A DNA stretch of 64,000 nt, taken from Bradyrhizobium arachidis. GTDB taxonomy: Bacteria; Pseudomonadota; Alphaproteobacteria; Rhizobiales; Xanthobacteraceae. Location: NCBI RefSeq assembly GCF_024758505.1, contig NZ_CP077970.1:2728001-2792000 (forward strand), in the 5' to 3' direction. The position numbers were made by a program, and so were the translations under genes. A model generated the notes under the pieces. The model did not search any database, was not told where the DNA came from, and was given only the letters and a program-made list of their open reading frames with translations. Shown piece after piece: positions 33,623-42,584 of this stretch; position 1 is the stretch's first letter, and every line of letters begins with the position of its first letter.

Positions 33623-34723
33623 ATGTCGATCGAATTCATCGGCTTTATCAGCAACAACAATTCGTCGGAGACGATCGTCCGCGAGGGGCCGGTCCTCAAC
33701 CCCACTCATATCGAGACCGTGGCCAAGGCCCACGAGAATGCCGGCTTTGATCGCGCGCTGCTGGCGTTCCATTCGACCACGCCCGATGCCCTTCAGGTCG
33801 CCCAGCACGTGCTCAACGTGACTGATAGCCTCAACGTGCTGATCGCGCAGCGGCCCGGTTTCACCGCGCCGACGCTGCTGGCGCGGCAGTTCGCAACGCT
33901 CGACCAGTTCTCGCGCGGCCGTGTCGCACTGCACGTCATCACCGGCGGCAATGCGACAGAGCTTCGGCAGGACGGAAACACTCTCGACGACAAGGACGAG
34001 CGCTACGCCCGCACCAGCGAATTTTTGGATGTGGTCCGGCTGGAATGGACCAGCGACAAGCCCTTCACTTACAAGGGCCGGTATTACCAGGTCGAGAACG
34101 GATTTTCCCAAGTGAAGCCGTATCGCCCCGAGGGCATCCGCATCTATTTGGGCGGCGCGTCCGAGGCCGCGATCGAGGCCGCCGGCCGGCACGCCGACAC
34201 CTTTGCGCTCTGGGGCGAGTCCTACGCGCAAGTGCGCGACGTCACCTCGCGCGTCCACAATGCCGCGATCCGGCAGGGACGGCCGACGCCGCGCTTTTCT
34301 CTCTCGGTACGACCGATCATTGCGCCGACGGAAAAGCAGGCCTGGGAGAAGGCTGAGGCGATCCTCGCGCGTGCCACCGAGCTCCAGGACAAGACCGGCT
34401 ACCGCAAGCCGGCCGACGGTCACGCCACCGCAGGCGCGCGCCGCCTGCTCGCGCTCGCCGACCAGGGCAGCCGGATCGACAAGCGGCTCTGGACCGAGAT
34501 CGCAAAACTCACCGGCGCCAACAGCAACACCACGGCCCTCGTCGGCACGCCCGAGCAGGTCGCCGAAATCTTCGGCGACTACTACGATCTCGGCATCACC
34601 CATTTCCTGATCCGCGGCTTCGATCCGCTGATCGACACCATCGAATACGGCCGCGAGTTGATCCCGCTGACGCGCAAGCTGATCGCCGAACGTCAGGTGG
34701 CGCGCGGCGAGGCCGCGGAATGA
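33623..34723 (+). CDS. LLM-class flavin-dependent monooxygenase (SsuD-like)
   Basis: 366 residues with a TIM-barrel luciferase-like fold. MSIEFIGFISNNNSSETI, GFDRALLAFHSTTPD, RPGFTAPTLLARQFATLDQF, and GRVALHVITGGNATELRQDG match alkanesulfonate monooxygenase. It should use FMNH2 and O2 to release sulfite from a sulfonate. Start at ATG 33623, with AGGGAG ending 6 bases upstream. Its stop overlaps the next binding-protein gene by 4 bp. Confidence 0.88.
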   Translation: MSIEFIGFISNNNSSETIVREGPVLNPTHIETVAKAHENAGFDRALLAFHSTTPDALQVAQHVLNVTDSLNVLIAQRPGFTAPTLLARQFATLDQFSRGRVALHVITGGNATELRQDGNTLDDKDERYARTSEFLDVVRLEWTSDKPFTYKGRYYQVENGFSQVKPYRPEGIRIYLGGASEAAIEAAGRHADTFALWGESYAQVRDVTSRVHNAAIRQGRPTPRFSLSVRPIIAPTEKQAWEKAEAILARATELQDKTGYRKPADGHATAGARRLLALADQGSRIDKRLWTEIAKLTGANSNTTALVGTPEQVAEIFGDYYDLGITHFLIRGFDPLIDTIEYGRELIPLTRKLIAERQVARGEAAE

Positions 34724-35658
34724 TCCGGCTCATGCTGGCAGGCGCGCTGCTGTTCGGATCGATCGATCTTGCAGCAGCGCAGACGACCCTTCGCGTCGGC
34801 GACCAGAAGGGCAATGCGCAGGCCGTGATGGAGGCGGCCGGCGTCCTCAAGGACATCCCCTACAAGATCGAGTGGAAGGAGTTTCCGGCGGCAGCTCCGC
34901 TTCTGGAAGCACTGAGCGCCGGCGCAATCGAGACCGGTCTCGTCGGCGATGCGCCCTTCACCTTCGCCGCTGCCTCGGGCGCACCGGTGAAGGCGATCGC
35001 CGCCATCAGGCAGACCCGCGAGGGGCTTGCCATCCTCGTGCCAGAGAATTCCCCGGTCAAAACCTTCGACGATCTCCGCGGCAAGAAGATCGCGACGGGC
35101 CGCGGCTCGATCGGCCATCAACTGATCCTCGCCGCGCTGGAGAAAAAGGGCTGGGCCGCAAGCGACGTGCAGATCGCCTTCCTTGCGCCCTCGGACGCCA
35201 AGATCGCCTACACCCAAGGATCGGTCGATGCATGGTCGACCTGGGAGCCCTATGTCAGCCAGGAGGAGGTGCTGTTCAAGTCGCGCCGCATCATCACCTC
35301 GGAAGGCCTGACGCCGGGCCTGAGCTTTCAGGTGGCGCGGCCCGACGCGATCAGGGACAAGCGCAGCGAACTGACCGACTTCATCCGCCGCCTCACCGCC
35401 GCCCGCGCTTGGTTGCTCACCAACGTGAACAGCTATGCCGAGACCTGGGGCAGGTTGATGAACATTCCGACGGCCGTGCCGCTGAACTGGCTGTCGCGCG
35501 CAAAGATCCGCATCGCGCCGATCGACGACAGCGTGGTCGTGGACGAGCAGAGCACGATCGACCTCTATTTCCGCTGGGGTCTGATCAAGCAAAAACTCGA
35601 CGCGGCAGAGATCGTCGACCGCTCCTTTTCAGATGCCATCGCGAAGGGTGGCTCGTAA
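34720..35658 (+). CDS. SsuA-like ABC transporter substrate-binding protein
   Basis: 312 residues with a short signal peptide ending AAAQ. TTLRVGDQKGNAQAVMEAAG, IEWKEFPAAAPLLEALSAGA and DAWSTWEPYVSQ closely follow the 28072 protein. Third binding protein of the cluster and last gene of the coupled operon (ATGA overlap). It probably serves the same SsuBC pair with a different ligand preference. Confidence 0.88.
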   Translation: MIRLMLAGALLFGSIDLAAAQTTLRVGDQKGNAQAVMEAAGVLKDIPYKIEWKEFPAAAPLLEALSAGAIETGLVGDAPFTFAAASGAPVKAIAAIRQTREGLAILVPENSPVKTFDDLRGKKIATGRGSIGHQLILAALEKKGWAASDVQIAFLAPSDAKIAYTQGSVDAWSTWEPYVSQEEVLFKSRRIITSEGLTPGLSFQVARPDAIRDKRSELTDFIRRLTAARAWLLTNVNSYAETWGRLMNIPTAVPLNWLSRAKIRIAPIDDSVVVDEQSTIDLYFRWGLIKQKLDAAEIVDRSFSDAIAKGGS

Positions 35659-35669
35659 GCCACTCTCTC

Positions 35670-35797
35670 GTGTCCCGGACGCGGTGCAGCGTGAAACGCT
35701 GCACCGCTGAGCCGGGACCCATGCCACGCAGAATGATCTCGGTTGGATGGGCCCCGGCTCAACAGCGCCACTGCGTGATGCGCTGCGTCCGGGGCAC
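35670..35797. repeat. Palindromic intergenic element, 128 bp
   Basis: The outer arms GTGTCCCGGACGC (35670) and GCGTCCGGGGCAC (to 35797) pair with one mismatch. Inside, GTGCAGCG/CGCTGCAC and GCTGAGCCGGG/CCCCGGCTCA form further stems. It lies between the sulfur operon and the next gene, and it could fold into a long cruciform or RNA structure. It resembles dispersed Bradyrhizobium elements as I recall them. Confidence 0.7.
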
Positions 35798-35985
35798 GAA
35801 TCTTCACGAACTCATCAAGCGCGCGTGAGGTCGGAACGAGGTTTCCAGCCGGTCGCCATCCCTGACACGTTCCTTCTGCATTTCCTGTGCGCGACGACAG
35901 CTCCATTACTATTTGCACCACCTCCCTTGCGGCGCGCGCCATCCCGGCAAAAATCAAACAGGCGACCACATCGGGAGATCCGGCC

Positions 35986-36831
35986 ATGGGCCTGCAAGAA
36001 ACAAAAATCGAATCGCTTCCCTTCGTCACCGCTGAACTCAACTATCTCGCGCCAACTCCAGGCAAGCCGCGCACCTACGCGTTCGATCCGCCGCCGGGCG
36101 AGCCGAAAAGCACGTCGCTGCCCGAGCCGCACCAGGTGCCGATCTTCGACGCGCGCCTGATTGCCGACAGCGTCTCACTCGACCGCGAAGGCTTTGCGCT
36201 GGTGCGTTACCCGACCCGGATAAAGGACTTCTACAACGACGAAGAGGTGAGGGCGGTCTATTATCCCGCCGTCGAAGCCTTCCTCAGGGCGACGCTGAAG
36301 GCCGATCGTGTGTTCATTTTCGATCACACCGTGCGCAGGCGCGTCGAGGGTGGGGCCGATATCCGCGGCGCCGGTCCGCGCCAGCCCGCGACGCGCGTCC
36401 ATGTCGACCAGACCGTCGTCTCCGGCGCGAACCGCGTACGTGAACATCTGCCCGATGAAGCCGAGGAGCTCTTGAAGGGTCGCGTGCAGGTGATCAATCT
36501 CTGGCGTCCTATCCGTGGGCCGTTGCGGGACTCGCCGCTGGCGATGGCCGACGGCACGACGGTCGCGCCGGAGGATCTCGTCGCCTCCGACCTGATCTAT
36601 CCGAACCGGAGCGGCGAGACCTATTCGGTCAAATACAATCCCAATCACCGCTGGTTCTATTTCCCCGAGATGACGCCAGACGAGGCGCTGTTGCTGAAGT
36701 GCTACGACTCGGCAACCGACGGCCGCACCCGCTTTGGGCCGCACACCGCCTTTGTCGACCCGACCACTCCCACTGACGCCGCCCCGCGCGAGAGTATCGA
36801 GCTGCGCACGCTGGTATTCCACAAACCGTAA
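35986..36831 (+). CDS. CmcJ/NvfI-family oxidoreductase
   Basis: 281 residues. LNYLAPTPGKPRTYAFDPPP and RVFIFDHTVRRR are typical, and ATRVHVDQTVVSG holds the HxD iron-ligand pair of this 2-oxoglutarate-oxygenase-like family. QVINLWRPIRGPLRDSPLAM and the C-terminal SIELRTLVFHKP follow. In fungi and actinomycetes, members work in cephamycin and meroterpenoid pathways; bacterial substrates are mostly unknown. It is monocistronic, with its own terminator. Confidence 0.85.
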   Translation: MGLQETKIESLPFVTAELNYLAPTPGKPRTYAFDPPPGEPKSTSLPEPHQVPIFDARLIADSVSLDREGFALVRYPTRIKDFYNDEEVRAVYYPAVEAFLRATLKADRVFIFDHTVRRRVEGGADIRGAGPRQPATRVHVDQTVVSGANRVREHLPDEAEELLKGRVQVINLWRPIRGPLRDSPLAMADGTTVAPEDLVASDLIYPNRSGETYSVKYNPNHRWFYFPEMTPDEALLLKCYDSATDGRTRFGPHTAFVDPTTPTDAAPRESIELRTLVFHKP

Positions 36832-36843
36832 CAATCTTTGATG

Positions 36844-36875
36844 GACCTGCCGGGATCAATCCCGGCAGGGTCTTT
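36844..36875 (+). terminator. Rho-independent terminator after the CmcJ-type gene
   Basis: CCTGCCGGGA (36846-36855) pairs perfectly with TCCCGGCAGG (36860-36869) around a TCAA loop, then GTCTTTGG. It starts about 15 bp after the stop. Confidence 0.7.
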
Positions 36876-36935
36876 GGAACTTCCCGGAACCGCGGACGTT
36901 TGCAGCGCCGGGCAGGGCAACCCGGGAGGGGTGCC

Positions 36936-37250
36936 GTGCGAGCGCTGACGATGTTATCTGTCTGTGTTGCTATTTTTTCTCTAGCCGTCGTTTCTTTTGC
37001 GCATGCCGAAAGCGGCCTTGCCTCATATTACGGATACGGAAAAACCGGCAAGAACGGTGAGCTGACCTGTGCCCACCGCACGCGTCCGTTCGGCAGCGTG
37101 CTCAAGGTGTCCTACGGCAGCCGCTCGATTCAATGTCGGGTCAATGATCGTGGTCCCTTCATCCGTGGCCGCATCGTCGATCTCTCGGTCCCCGCCGCCC
37201 GCGCGCTCGGCATGATGAGCGCCGGCGTGGTCCGCGTCTCGGTGGATTAG
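36936..37250 (+). CDS. RlpA-like double-psi beta-barrel protein, secreted
   Basis: 104 residues. GTG start with GGGAGGGG 5 bases before. An N-terminal signal (MLSVCVAIFSLAVVSFAHA) has no lipobox. The barrel is complete but minimal: GLASYYGYGKTGKNGELTCA, HRTRPFGSVLKVSYG, CRVNDRGPFIRGRIVDLS. Two cysteines (GELTCAHR and IQCRV) could form a disulfide, absent from the 13146 protein. Likely periplasmic and glycan-directed. Confidence 0.85.
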   Translation: MRALTMLSVCVAIFSLAVVSFAHAESGLASYYGYGKTGKNGELTCAHRTRPFGSVLKVSYGSRSIQCRVNDRGPFIRGRIVDLSVPAARALGMMSAGVVRVSVD

Positions 37251-37298
37251 GCCTGCAGGCGCGCTATAGTGCCGCCCAAACCAAGGGGCGAGGGCGCG

Positions 37299-38468
37299 AT
37301 GGCAAGGATCAGGGTGGGGCTCGTGGGCTGCGGCTTCGTGTCGGAGCTGCACATGTATGCCTACAAGCGCGTCTACGGTGTTGATGTCGAGGTGAGAGCT
37401 GTGGCCGCACGGGGCGATCATGTCGTCGCATTCGCGCGCCACCACCAGATTTCAACCGTCTACCGCAGCTTTCGCGACCTGATTGCCGACGCCGAGATCG
37501 ACATCGTCGACATCTGCACGCCGCCTAATCTCCATACCTCGATGATCGTCGAGGCCATGCAGGCCGGCAAGCACGTCATCTGCGAAAAACCGTTTGCCGG
37601 TTATTTCGGCCGCGAGAGCGACAAGCAGCCGATCGGCAGGCACGTGCCCAAGGCGCAGATGTACCGGCATGTGCTGGAGGAGATGGACGCGACCCGCGCC
37701 GCAATCGAGCGAAGCGGCAAGCTTTTCATGTACGCCGAGGACTGGGTCTATGCCCCGGCCGTGACCAAGACCGCCGAGATCATCAAGGCGACCAAGGACA
37801 AGATTTTGTTCATGAAGGGCGAGGAGAGCCACTCCGGCTCGCACGCGGCCCACGCCGCGCAATGGGCGATGACCGGCGGCGGCTCGCTGATCCGCATGGG
37901 CTGTCACCCGCTGTCGGCGGTGCTCTATCTCAAGCAGGTCGAGGCCAAGGCGCGTGGCGAGACCATCCGCGTCGCCAGCGTGACCTGCGACGTCGGCAAT
38001 GTCACCGCGAGCCTCAAGCCGGAGGAGCGTAGCTATGTCAAGGCCAATCCGGTCGACGTCGAGGATTGGGGCACGTTGACCGCGACCTTCTCCGACGGCA
38101 CCAAGGCCACGATCTTCTCCGGCGACATGATCATGGGCGGCGTGCGCAATTTGATCGAGACCTTCACCTCTGGCGGCGCGCTGTTCGCCAACATCACACC
38201 GAACACCCATCTCGTCAGCTACCAGACCTCTGAGGAGAAGCTGGCCTCGGTCTACATCACCGAAAAGGTCGACCGCAAAACCGGCTGGCAATATGTCTGC
38301 CTCGAGGAGGAATGGACGCGCGGCTATTTGCAGGAAATCCAGGATTTTATGGAATGCGCCGCGACCGGGCGGCAGCCGCTGTCGGACCTCGCGCTCGCTT
38401 ATGAGACGATCAAGGTCAACTATGCCGGCTATTGGGCCGCGGAGGAGGGCAGGCGCGTGACGCTGTGA
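37299..38468 (+). CDS. Gfo/Idh/MocA-family oxidoreductase
   Basis: 389 residues. The NAD(P) Rossmann site IRVGLVGCGFVSELHMYAY, then VDICTPPNLHTSMIVEAMQA and HVICEKPFAGYFG with the EKP lysine. The C-terminal substrate domain includes GGGSLIRMGCHPLSAVLYLK. Family enzymes oxidise or reduce sugar and polyol positions; the substrate cannot be read from sequence. The start is ATG 37299. The gene precedes amn by about 60 bp on the same strand, without an obvious functional link. Confidence 0.88.
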   Translation: MARIRVGLVGCGFVSELHMYAYKRVYGVDVEVRAVAARGDHVVAFARHHQISTVYRSFRDLIADAEIDIVDICTPPNLHTSMIVEAMQAGKHVICEKPFAGYFGRESDKQPIGRHVPKAQMYRHVLEEMDATRAAIERSGKLFMYAEDWVYAPAVTKTAEIIKATKDKILFMKGEESHSGSHAAHAAQWAMTGGGSLIRMGCHPLSAVLYLKQVEAKARGETIRVASVTCDVGNVTASLKPEERSYVKANPVDVEDWGTLTATFSDGTKATIFSGDMIMGGVRNLIETFTSGGALFANITPNTHLVSYQTSEEKLASVYITEKVDRKTGWQYVCLEEEWTRGYLQEIQDFMECAATGRQPLSDLALAYETIKVNYAGYWAAEEGRRVTL

Positions 38469-38530
38469 GCCGTGTGTGTGATATGCTGTCCGCCATTAGA
38501 CCAGCGCCACACGAATCGAGTCCGTCGCCG

Positions 38531-40006
38531 ATGATCGAGACACCGCCGCCGATTGCCACGCAAGCCTTCACCGATGCCGATGCGGCCGTTTCCCGGCTCG
38601 AGGAGATCTACGACCGCAACACGCAGTTCCTGCGAGACCGTTTCGAGGCCTATCTCAACGGCCAGGCCTTCGCCAACCATGTACGCGCCTGCTATCCCTT
38701 CGTCAGGATGACGACCGCGACTCATGCGCGGCTGGATTCGCGTCTCTCCTACGGTTTTGTCGCAGGGCCGGGTGTGCACGAGACCAGCGTGACGCGGCCG
38801 GATCTGTTCCGGTCCTATCTCACCGAGCAGATGCGCCTCTTGATCGAGAACCATGGCGTGCCGGTCGAGATCGGCGAGTCCAGCGAGCCGATCCCGGTGC
38901 ATTTCGCCTACCGGCGCGACATCAACATCGAAGCGGCGCTCACCAATGACGCCGTCGGCATGCGGACGCTGCGCGACGTGTTCGATACGCCCAACCTCGC
39001 GACGATGAACGATTCGATCGCCGACGGCACGATCGAGCTGCCGCCGGGGGTGCCCGAGCCGCTGTCGCTGTTCCCCGCGGCGCGCGTCGATTATTCGCTG
39101 CGCCGGCTCTATCACTACACCGGCACTGATCCCGAGCACTTCCAGAATTTCGTGATCTTCACCAACTACCAGTTCTACGTCGATGCCTTCGTGCAACTGT
39201 GCCAGCAGCGGCTGGCGTCGGGCGAAGCCGGCCTCGATGCCTTCGTGGCGCCCGGAAACGTCGTCACGAACAGCGCGCGGCTCGGTGGCGGCACGGTCGG
39301 GACTGCGCCGGCGCGCGCCCCGCAGATGCCGGCCTATCATCTGATGCAACCGAACTATCGCGGCATCACGCTGATCAATATCGGGATCGGTCCCTCCAAT
39401 GCGCGCAATGTCACGGATCACGTCGCAGTGCTACGACCGCATGCCTGGCTGATGATTGGTCATTGCGCGGGCTTGAGGAACACCCAGCGGCTCGGCGACT
39501 ACGTGCTGGCGCATGGCTACGTCCGCGAGGACCACGTCCTCGACCATGAGCTGCCGCCCTGGGTGCCGATTCCGGCGCTGGCGGAGGTGCAGGTCGCGCT
39601 CGAGGAAGCCGTCGGCGAGGTCACCGGGCTCGAAGGATTCGAGCTGAAGCGGGTGATGCGCACCGGAACGGTTGCGAGCGTCGACAATCGCAATTGGGAG
39701 ATTGCGGGACCCTCCGTCATCCGCCGCCTGTCACAGTCGCGCGCGGTGGCACTCGACATGGAATCGGCCGCGATCGCGGCCAACGGCTACCGCTTCCGCG
39801 TGCCTTACGGCACGCTGCTCTGCGTCTCGGACAAGCCGCTGCATGGCGAGATCAAGCTGGCCGGCATGGCCAGCGAGTTCTATCGCCAGCGCGTCGGCCA
39901 GCATCTCGAGATCGGCCTGAAGGCGCTGGAGCGACTCAAGCAGCAGGAATCGGAGCGCCTGCATTCGCGCAAGCTCCGCAGTTTTGCCGAGGTCGCGTTT
40001 CAGTGA
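38531..40006 (+). CDS. amn: AMP nucleosidase
   Basis: 491 residues, the family length. It hydrolyses AMP to adenine and ribose 5-phosphate. The N-terminal AMP-nucleosidase domain occupies roughly 1-170. The C-terminal nucleoside-phosphorylase fold has LINIGIGPSNARNVTDHVAV, GHCAGLRNTQRLGDYVLAHG and the catalytic region AVALDMESAAIAANGYRFRV. The start is ATG 38531; an upstream frame extending back overlaps the previous gene and is unlikely. Confidence 0.93.
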   Translation: MIETPPPIATQAFTDADAAVSRLEEIYDRNTQFLRDRFEAYLNGQAFANHVRACYPFVRMTTATHARLDSRLSYGFVAGPGVHETSVTRPDLFRSYLTEQMRLLIENHGVPVEIGESSEPIPVHFAYRRDINIEAALTNDAVGMRTLRDVFDTPNLATMNDSIADGTIELPPGVPEPLSLFPAARVDYSLRRLYHYTGTDPEHFQNFVIFTNYQFYVDAFVQLCQQRLASGEAGLDAFVAPGNVVTNSARLGGGTVGTAPARAPQMPAYHLMQPNYRGITLINIGIGPSNARNVTDHVAVLRPHAWLMIGHCAGLRNTQRLGDYVLAHGYVREDHVLDHELPPWVPIPALAEVQVALEEAVGEVTGLEGFELKRVMRTGTVASVDNRNWEIAGPSVIRRLSQSRAVALDMESAAIAANGYRFRVPYGTLLCVSDKPLHGEIKLAGMASEFYRQRVGQHLEIGLKALERLKQQESERLHSRKLRSFAEVAFQ

Positions 40007-40018
40007 GACGTGATTCTT

Positions 40019-40168
40019 CCTTCTCCCCTTGTGGGAGAAGGTGGCGCGCAGCGCCGGATGAGGGGTTTTATCCTCGAGTTGGATTGCGAGAGGTCGTGCT
40101 TGGAGAGAGACCCCTCACCCGTCTCGCCGCTATCGCGGCGAGCCACCCTCTCCTGCAAGGGGAGAGGG
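40019..40168. repeat. Palindromic intergenic element, about 150 bp
   Basis: CTCCCCTTGTGGGAGAAGG at the left end and CTCTCCTGCAAGGGGAGAGG at the right are each small palindromes and also pair with each other. GGATGAGGGGT and ACCCCTCACCC form an inner stem. This is a mosaic of the kind dispersed in Bradyrhizobium intergenic regions. It lies between the convergent amn and LivK-type genes and may end both transcripts. Confidence 0.7.
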
Positions 40169-40180
40169 GAAAACAGCAGC

Positions 40181-41491
40181 CTACGCTGCGTAGACCGACG
40201 ATTTCGGCAGCGGGAACACCGGCGCCTGCGTCTGGATATTGGTCGGCCAGACCACGGAGATGTGCTCGCCCGCGTTCTGCATCACGACCGGCGTCGAGCG
40301 CTCGTTCTGGCCGGACAGCGGCGTGCCCGGCGGGAAGAATTTGACCCCGTAGCCCTGGATCGTGCCGCCCGCGGGAATGTCGACGTCGAGCGCGGCTTTG
40401 CGAATGGCTTCGGGCTCGAAGCTGCCATACTTCTCCTTGGCCACGGGCAGCACGTTGTTCAGCAATACCCAGGTCTGGTTGAAACCCATCGAGCAATGCG
40501 GCGGCACGTCGGTCGCGCCGGTCTTGGCCTGATAGCGCGAGACCATGGTCTTGATCAGATCGCCCATGCCCGGCGCGAGTTTTGCGGGATCGAGCAATTG
40601 CGCGGGCACCGGATCGATGTTGCAGAAATTGTCGATGTCTGCACCGAACGTTGCGCGCAGCTTGTCGAGCTGGCTGTAGCCCGCTCCGGCGCCGAACAGC
40701 ATCTTGAAGCGGAGCCCGCTCTCGCGCGCCTGACGCAGGAACAGCGTGATGTCGGGGTTGTAGCCGGCATGCGAGATCACATCGGCCTTGGCGCGCTTGA
40801 TCTTGGTGACCAGCACGGAGAGGTCCGGCGCCGAGGCCGAATAGCCTTCGCGCAGCACGACCTGGAGCCCAGCCTGCTTGGCATAGGCTTCGTCCGCCGC
40901 GGCGACGCCGACGCCATAAGGACCGTCCTCGTGGATCAATGCGATCTTGACGTCCTTGGCATCCATGCCGAGCTTGGCCTGCGCGTGCTCGCTCATGAAG
41001 CCTGCAAAGGCCTGGCCGTACTGGTCGGAGTGGATTTGTGCACGGAAGACGTATTGCAGGTTCTTGTCCTTGAACACGGCGGTCGAGACTGCGGTCGTGA
41101 TCCAGAGGATTTTCTTCTGCTGCTCGACCTTGGCCGCGAGCGGCACCGCATGTGCGCTCGCATAGACGCCGAGGATGATGTCGACCTTTTCCTGGTTGAT
41201 CAGGCGTTCGGACTCGTTGATCGCGACGTCGGGCTTGCTCTGAGAATCGGCGGCGACGGGAGAGACCTTGTACTTGCTGCCGATGCCGCCCCTCTCGTTG
41301 ACGAGATCGATGGCGATCTGTGCGCCGATCGAGGAGGCCACCGAACCGCCGGCCGCGAACGGACCGGTCAGGTCGTAGATCACGCCGACGCGCACCGTCT
41401 CGGCCTGGGCCTGCGCGCGCGTCCAATCGAAGGTGAGGGCGGCTGCGGCCGCGGCGGAAGTCTTCAGCAGCGTTCTGCGTGACGTCGGCAT
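40181..41491 (-). CDS. LivK-type ABC transporter substrate-binding protein
   Basis: 436 residues. A twin-arginine leader (TSRRTLLKTSAAAAAALTF) precedes VRVGVIYDLTGPFAAGGSVA, the signature of branched-chain amino acid or amide binding proteins. IDLVNERGGIGSKYKVSPVA and GVYASAHAVPLAAKVEQQKK follow. Start at 41491 with GGGAGGACACG upstream. No LivHMGF genes are near, so it is an orphan binding protein of unknown ligand. Confidence 0.9.
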   Translation of the reverse strand: MPTSRRTLLKTSAAAAAALTFDWTRAQAQAETVRVGVIYDLTGPFAAGGSVASSIGAQIAIDLVNERGGIGSKYKVSPVAADSQSKPDVAINESERLINQEKVDIILGVYASAHAVPLAAKVEQQKKILWITTAVSTAVFKDKNLQYVFRAQIHSDQYGQAFAGFMSEHAQAKLGMDAKDVKIALIHEDGPYGVGVAAADEAYAKQAGLQVVLREGYSASAPDLSVLVTKIKRAKADVISHAGYNPDITLFLRQARESGLRFKMLFGAGAGYSQLDKLRATFGADIDNFCNIDPVPAQLLDPAKLAPGMGDLIKTMVSRYQAKTGATDVPPHCSMGFNQTWVLLNNVLPVAKEKYGSFEPEAIRKAALDVDIPAGGTIQGYGVKFFPPGTPLSGQNERSTPVVMQNAGEHISVVWPTNIQTQAPVFPLPKSSVYAA

Positions 41492-41620
41492 CGTGTCCTC
41501 CCACTGAACCGTCGTTTCGGACCGGCAACTTCTGCGCTTTTTGCGAAGTATCCAGAGGGAGGATTTGAAAGTCAACATGCGCCGGCCTAGGCGATTTGGC
41601 TAACTCGCCTATGCTGCGCG

Positions 41621-41870
41621 TTGGCGAACCTCACCACCGGCTTCTCGATCGTCGACAAGGAGAATTTTCCGCTCGCGGCCTGGCGTGTCTACGACAGCGC
41701 CGCCGAGGTCTTTACCGCCATCGGTGACGCCGAGCGGGTGGCCACCTATCGCGGTCCGTTTCGCGGAAGTGATCCGCGCGCTCGCGGAGAATCTTGCGCC
41801 CGAGGATCGCCTGCACAAATCCCTGATGGCCGCGCTTGCGACGCGGATGGCGGCCGGCGCGCGCCGCTGA
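41621..41870 (+). pseudogene. C-terminal remnant of a larger protein, frameshifted
   Basis: One frame reads ANLTTGFSIVDKENFPLAAW and on to ERVATYRGPF; then the sense moves to another frame with FAEVIRALAENLAPEDRLHK and LMAALATRMAAGARR to a stop at 41870. The pattern is like the last helices of large TPR-type signalling proteins. There is no credible start and only about 80 residues, so it looks like a decayed tail. Family assignment is weak. Confidence 0.4.
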
Positions 41871-41934
41871 GCGTGCCCCGCGGAACCATGATCGAGATCA
41901 AGGTTATGGTCGCGGGTCTTGCTATCAAGCTGCA

Positions 41935-42519
41935 ATGAACGTCCTGCCCTTCATCCTCGCCACCGCCTCGTTGCTGGCAATTCCCGGTCCAACCAACACG
42001 CTGCTGGCCACGTCCGGAGCCGGTGTCGGCGCCGCGCGCTCGCTGCCGCTTCTGGCGGCCGAGCTTGGTGGGTATCTGCTGTCGATCATGCTTCTCCGGT
42101 CGGTCTTGGGCCCCTTCATGCAGGCCGTGCCCGTCGCGGGGATCGTGCTTCGGATCGTCGTGTCCGCTTACCTAATCTACCTCGCCTGCATGTTGTGGCG
42201 GCACGGTGCACGCGAGCTCGCCGGTCGCGTACCGGTTTCGTTTCGCCGCGTGCTGATCACGACCTTTCTGAACCCCAAGGCTGTGATTTTTGCCTTCACG
42301 CTGCTGCCGCTCCAGGTTGCAGCGATTGATCTGCTGCTTTGGCTCATCCTGCTGGCGGTTCAGATCGTGACGATCGGATCCGGCTGGATCGCGCTCGGCG
42401 CTGCGCTTGGCCGGGGACTGCAGGGCGTCGGGCGTCCCCTGCTGATCTACCGGCTCAGTGCCGTTGCGCTCGTCATGCTGGCGGGAATGATCGGCGCGCA
42501 GTCGCTGACGATGGCGTAA
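41935..42519 (+). CDS. LysE/RhtB-family exporter
   Basis: 194 residues with about six membrane helices. FILATASLLAIPGPTNTLLA is the N-terminal family motif, and TTFLNPKAVIFAFTLLPLQV the second signature. Expected to export an amino acid or a similar metabolite across the inner membrane. The start is ATG 41935; upstream frames belong to the remnant. It converges on the SMP-30 gene with a terminator between. Confidence 0.85.
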   Translation: MNVLPFILATASLLAIPGPTNTLLATSGAGVGAARSLPLLAAELGGYLLSIMLLRSVLGPFMQAVPVAGIVLRIVVSAYLIYLACMLWRHGARELAGRVPVSFRRVLITTFLNPKAVIFAFTLLPLQVAAIDLLLWLILLAVQIVTIGSGWIALGAALGRGLQGVGRPLLIYRLSAVALVMLAGMIGAQSLTMA

Positions 42520-42533
42520 GCCGTGGGTCGTGC

Positions 42534-42557
42534 GGCGCCGGCGGTGACGCCGGCGCC
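42534..42557. terminator. Terminator hairpin between convergent genes
   Basis: GGCGCCGGCG (42534-42543) pairs perfectly with CGCCGGCGCC (42548-42557) around a GTGA loop, followed by TTCGTCAT. It lies 15 bp past the exporter stop and 28 bp before the minus-strand stop at 42585. Confidence 0.55.
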
Positions 42558-42584
42558 TTCGTCATATCACAACGCAGAAGCCGC

